Shown piece by piece: positions 5,085-6,338 of a DNA stretch of 6,338 nt (its first letter is position 1; each line of letters starts with the position of its first letter). Source of the DNA: a bacterium (GTDB lineage: Bacteria; Bacteroidota; Bacteroidia; Cytophagales; Thermonemataceae). A program made the position numbers and the translations under genes. The DNA lies in assembly GCA_025362415.1 (NCBI GenBank), contig JANYGM010000104.1, forward strand, positions 1 to 6,338, given 5' to 3'. A model generated the notes under the pieces. It did not search any database, had not been told where the DNA came from, and worked only from the letters and a program-made list of their open reading frames with translations.

Positions 5085-6332
5085 CTATTTTTTGATTAAA
5101 ATGCACTCCACACGCCTATTTATTTTGCGGTCTTCATACGTGCCATCTGTACGTAGAGGCTTGCTTGCACCAAACCATTTGAGTTTGATACGTTTTTTAT
5201 TGATTTGATTTTTCATAAGATAATTTCTAATCACTTCTACACGACTTCTAGACAAATTCATATTTCCTTGTGCATTGCCTTCTATGTCTGTGTGTCCTTC
5301 CAGCTGGATTTCTGCGCTGGTATTTTCTTGCATAAATTTTGCCAAATTGTCTAATTCTGGCTTAGAATCAGGTAAAAGCTCTGCCGTAGAAATTTTGAAA
5401 AGCACATTTTTCAAAGCAATTGGTTTGCCTATTTCCACTTCTTTGAAGTTGGTTTCTGTAATTTCATCTTCTTTTATTACTTCTTTCACAATTTCTTTCT
5501 CGTTAATTTTTTCCTTTGGTTTTTGCTGAAATATCTTAAATTTATGAGGTTCTTCTGCCCATTTGAGCAAAACATTAGTATTGATGTCAAGTTTTATGCT
5601 TCCATTTTTAATGTATTCCATAGGTATTTCTGCTTGTTCTTGTATATCTTTGCCGTTAGCAAGGACAATAAAAGCGTTGAAAGAATAAGCCACGCCACGT
5701 CCATAACGGTTATATTTATTGATTAAATCACTGTTATAATGCTTGTGGAGCAGTTCTTTAAAAGAATTACGCTGTAGTTTTCGTGCATCAACTTTCAAAG
5801 AATATTCACTTTTTTGTAAAAATGCTTTCAAATCATTGATAAAAGATTCGTAGCGGTAAGTGGGGTCAAGTCCGTTATTTTTACCAAAACTATAAATATT
5901 TTTCAGATAAATTTCCTTTTCTGTTTCATATTGCGTGATTAAAACTGCTATTTGAGCGTTATAATCTCTTATTTTTGTTGTATCTCCTTTATCTGTATCA
6001 ATAAGAATATTTTTACATATTTTGAGAGATTTTAAAAATTCATTACTAGCTTTGCTGATTTGTGGTTGTTTGTCATTGGGTGGATATTGCGCCTCATAAA
6101 AAGCACGTACAAGCGTTACAAGGTCATTTTTTGCTTGGTGATATTGTTCAAAAATAGTTTCTATTTCTCTCAAAGTCGCCCACGCTTGCGTGTGTGAGTC
6201 TTTTGGGTCATAATCTCGTTTTTTTGCATATTCAAACAAAAAATCTCTTTTGGTCTGCAAAACATCTAAAATATTTTTTATTTTAGTGAGTTTTTCATTG
6301 AGTTTTTGTTGCGCATTTTCACCTTGAAACAT
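5085..6332 (-). CDS. OmpA-family C-terminal domain protein, possibly 5'-partial
   Basis: 415 residues from ATG 6332 to TAG 5085-5087. Residues about 303-413 form an OmpA/MotB-type peptidoglycan-binding domain: NVLFKISTAELLPDS, LEGHTDIEGNAQGNMNLSRSR and NRRVEC. The two residues that bind diaminopimelate in OmpA are kept (Asp349 and Arg364, 15 apart as usual). Residues 1-200 are Lys/Glu-rich and mostly helical, probably coiled coil. Residues 212-270 look more beta-like, and 272-290 is a charged linker (KEKINEKEIVKEVIKEDE). The N-terminal region matches no family I know. No signal peptide or membrane helix follows ATG 6332, which is odd for a periplasmic domain. The frame stays open through two more codons to the edge, so the true start may lie outside, although AAAATA before the ATG is an acceptable leader. 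The likely role is anchoring an envelope structure to the cell wall. Confidence 0.85.
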   Translation of the reverse strand: MFQGENAQQKLNEKLTKIKNILDVLQTKRDFLFEYAKKRDYDPKDSHTQAWATLREIETIFEQYHQAKNDLVTLVRAFYEAQYPPNDKQPQISKASNEFLKSLKICKNILIDTDKGDTTKIRDYNAQIAVLITQYETEKEIYLKNIYSFGKNNGLDPTYRYESFINDLKAFLQKSEYSLKVDARKLQRNSFKELLHKHYNSDLINKYNRYGRGVAYSFNAFIVLANGKDIQEQAEIPMEYIKNGSIKLDINTNVLLKWAEEPHKFKIFQQKPKEKINEKEIVKEVIKEDEITETNFKEVEIGKPIALKNVLFKISTAELLPDSKPELDNLAKFMQENTSAEIQLEGHTDIEGNAQGNMNLSRSRVEVIRNYLMKNQINKKRIKLKWFGASKPLRTDGTYEDRKINRRVECILIKK

Positions 6333-6338
6333 TATTTT

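Noticed and set aside
5566..5581. A word shared by the OmpA-like gene and the inverted-repeat arm (AAAACATTAGTAT)
   Set aside because: It is 13 bases, lies in a coding frame (TNVLL) and does not extend, so chance is the simplest explanation.

Overview
The window looks like a piece of an AT-rich Bacteroidota chromosome, most likely a Cytophaga/Flexibacter-type member. The reasons are the Bacteroidota-type topoisomerase IV subunit B, start codons preceded by A-rich leaders without a Shine-Dalgarno sequence, lipoproteins with an acidic stretch right after the lipid-anchored cysteine, a TTTG...TA-N-TTTG style promoter, and an almost exclusive use of TAA stops (one TAG, no TGA). The genus is inference.

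Layout. (1) 1-1772, plus strand: most of parE, missing about 40-50 N-terminal residues beyond the left edge. (2) 1773-1876: convergent intergenic region with an 11-bp tandem repeat, a possible remnant of a lipoprotein gene start, and a bidirectional hairpin terminator. (3) 1877-4489, minus strand: a compact three-gene cluster. In transcription order it holds a lipoprotein gene broken by one in-frame TGA, a secreted leucine-rich-repeat protein with a C-terminal membrane anchor, and an intact paralogue of the broken lipoprotein. Genes are spaced 13 bp apart, then joined by a one-base TAATG overlap, so they probably form one operon. (4) 4490-4829: a 177-bp segment bounded by 25/26-matching inverted repeats, then a candidate promoter pointing right. 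(5) 4830-4952, plus strand: a 40-residue hydrophilic small ORF, followed by a 14-bp tandem repeat and a perfect 12-bp-stem terminator. (6) 5085-6332, minus strand: an OmpA-family peptidoglycan-binding protein reaching the right edge.

How it fits together. parE is a housekeeping gene. The lipoprotein/LRR/lipoprotein cluster looks like cell-envelope accessory DNA that has duplicated and is decaying: two lipoprotein paralogues share near-identical DNA blocks, one has a nonsense codon, and a possible third start fragment lies past the terminator. The most unusual items are the paralogue pair around the LRR gene, the inverted-repeat element ending 12 bases before the first gene of that cluster, and the promoter/small ORF/terminator unit. 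I recognise no known defence, secretion or mobile system here, and functions of the lipoproteins, LRR protein and small ORF remain unknown.
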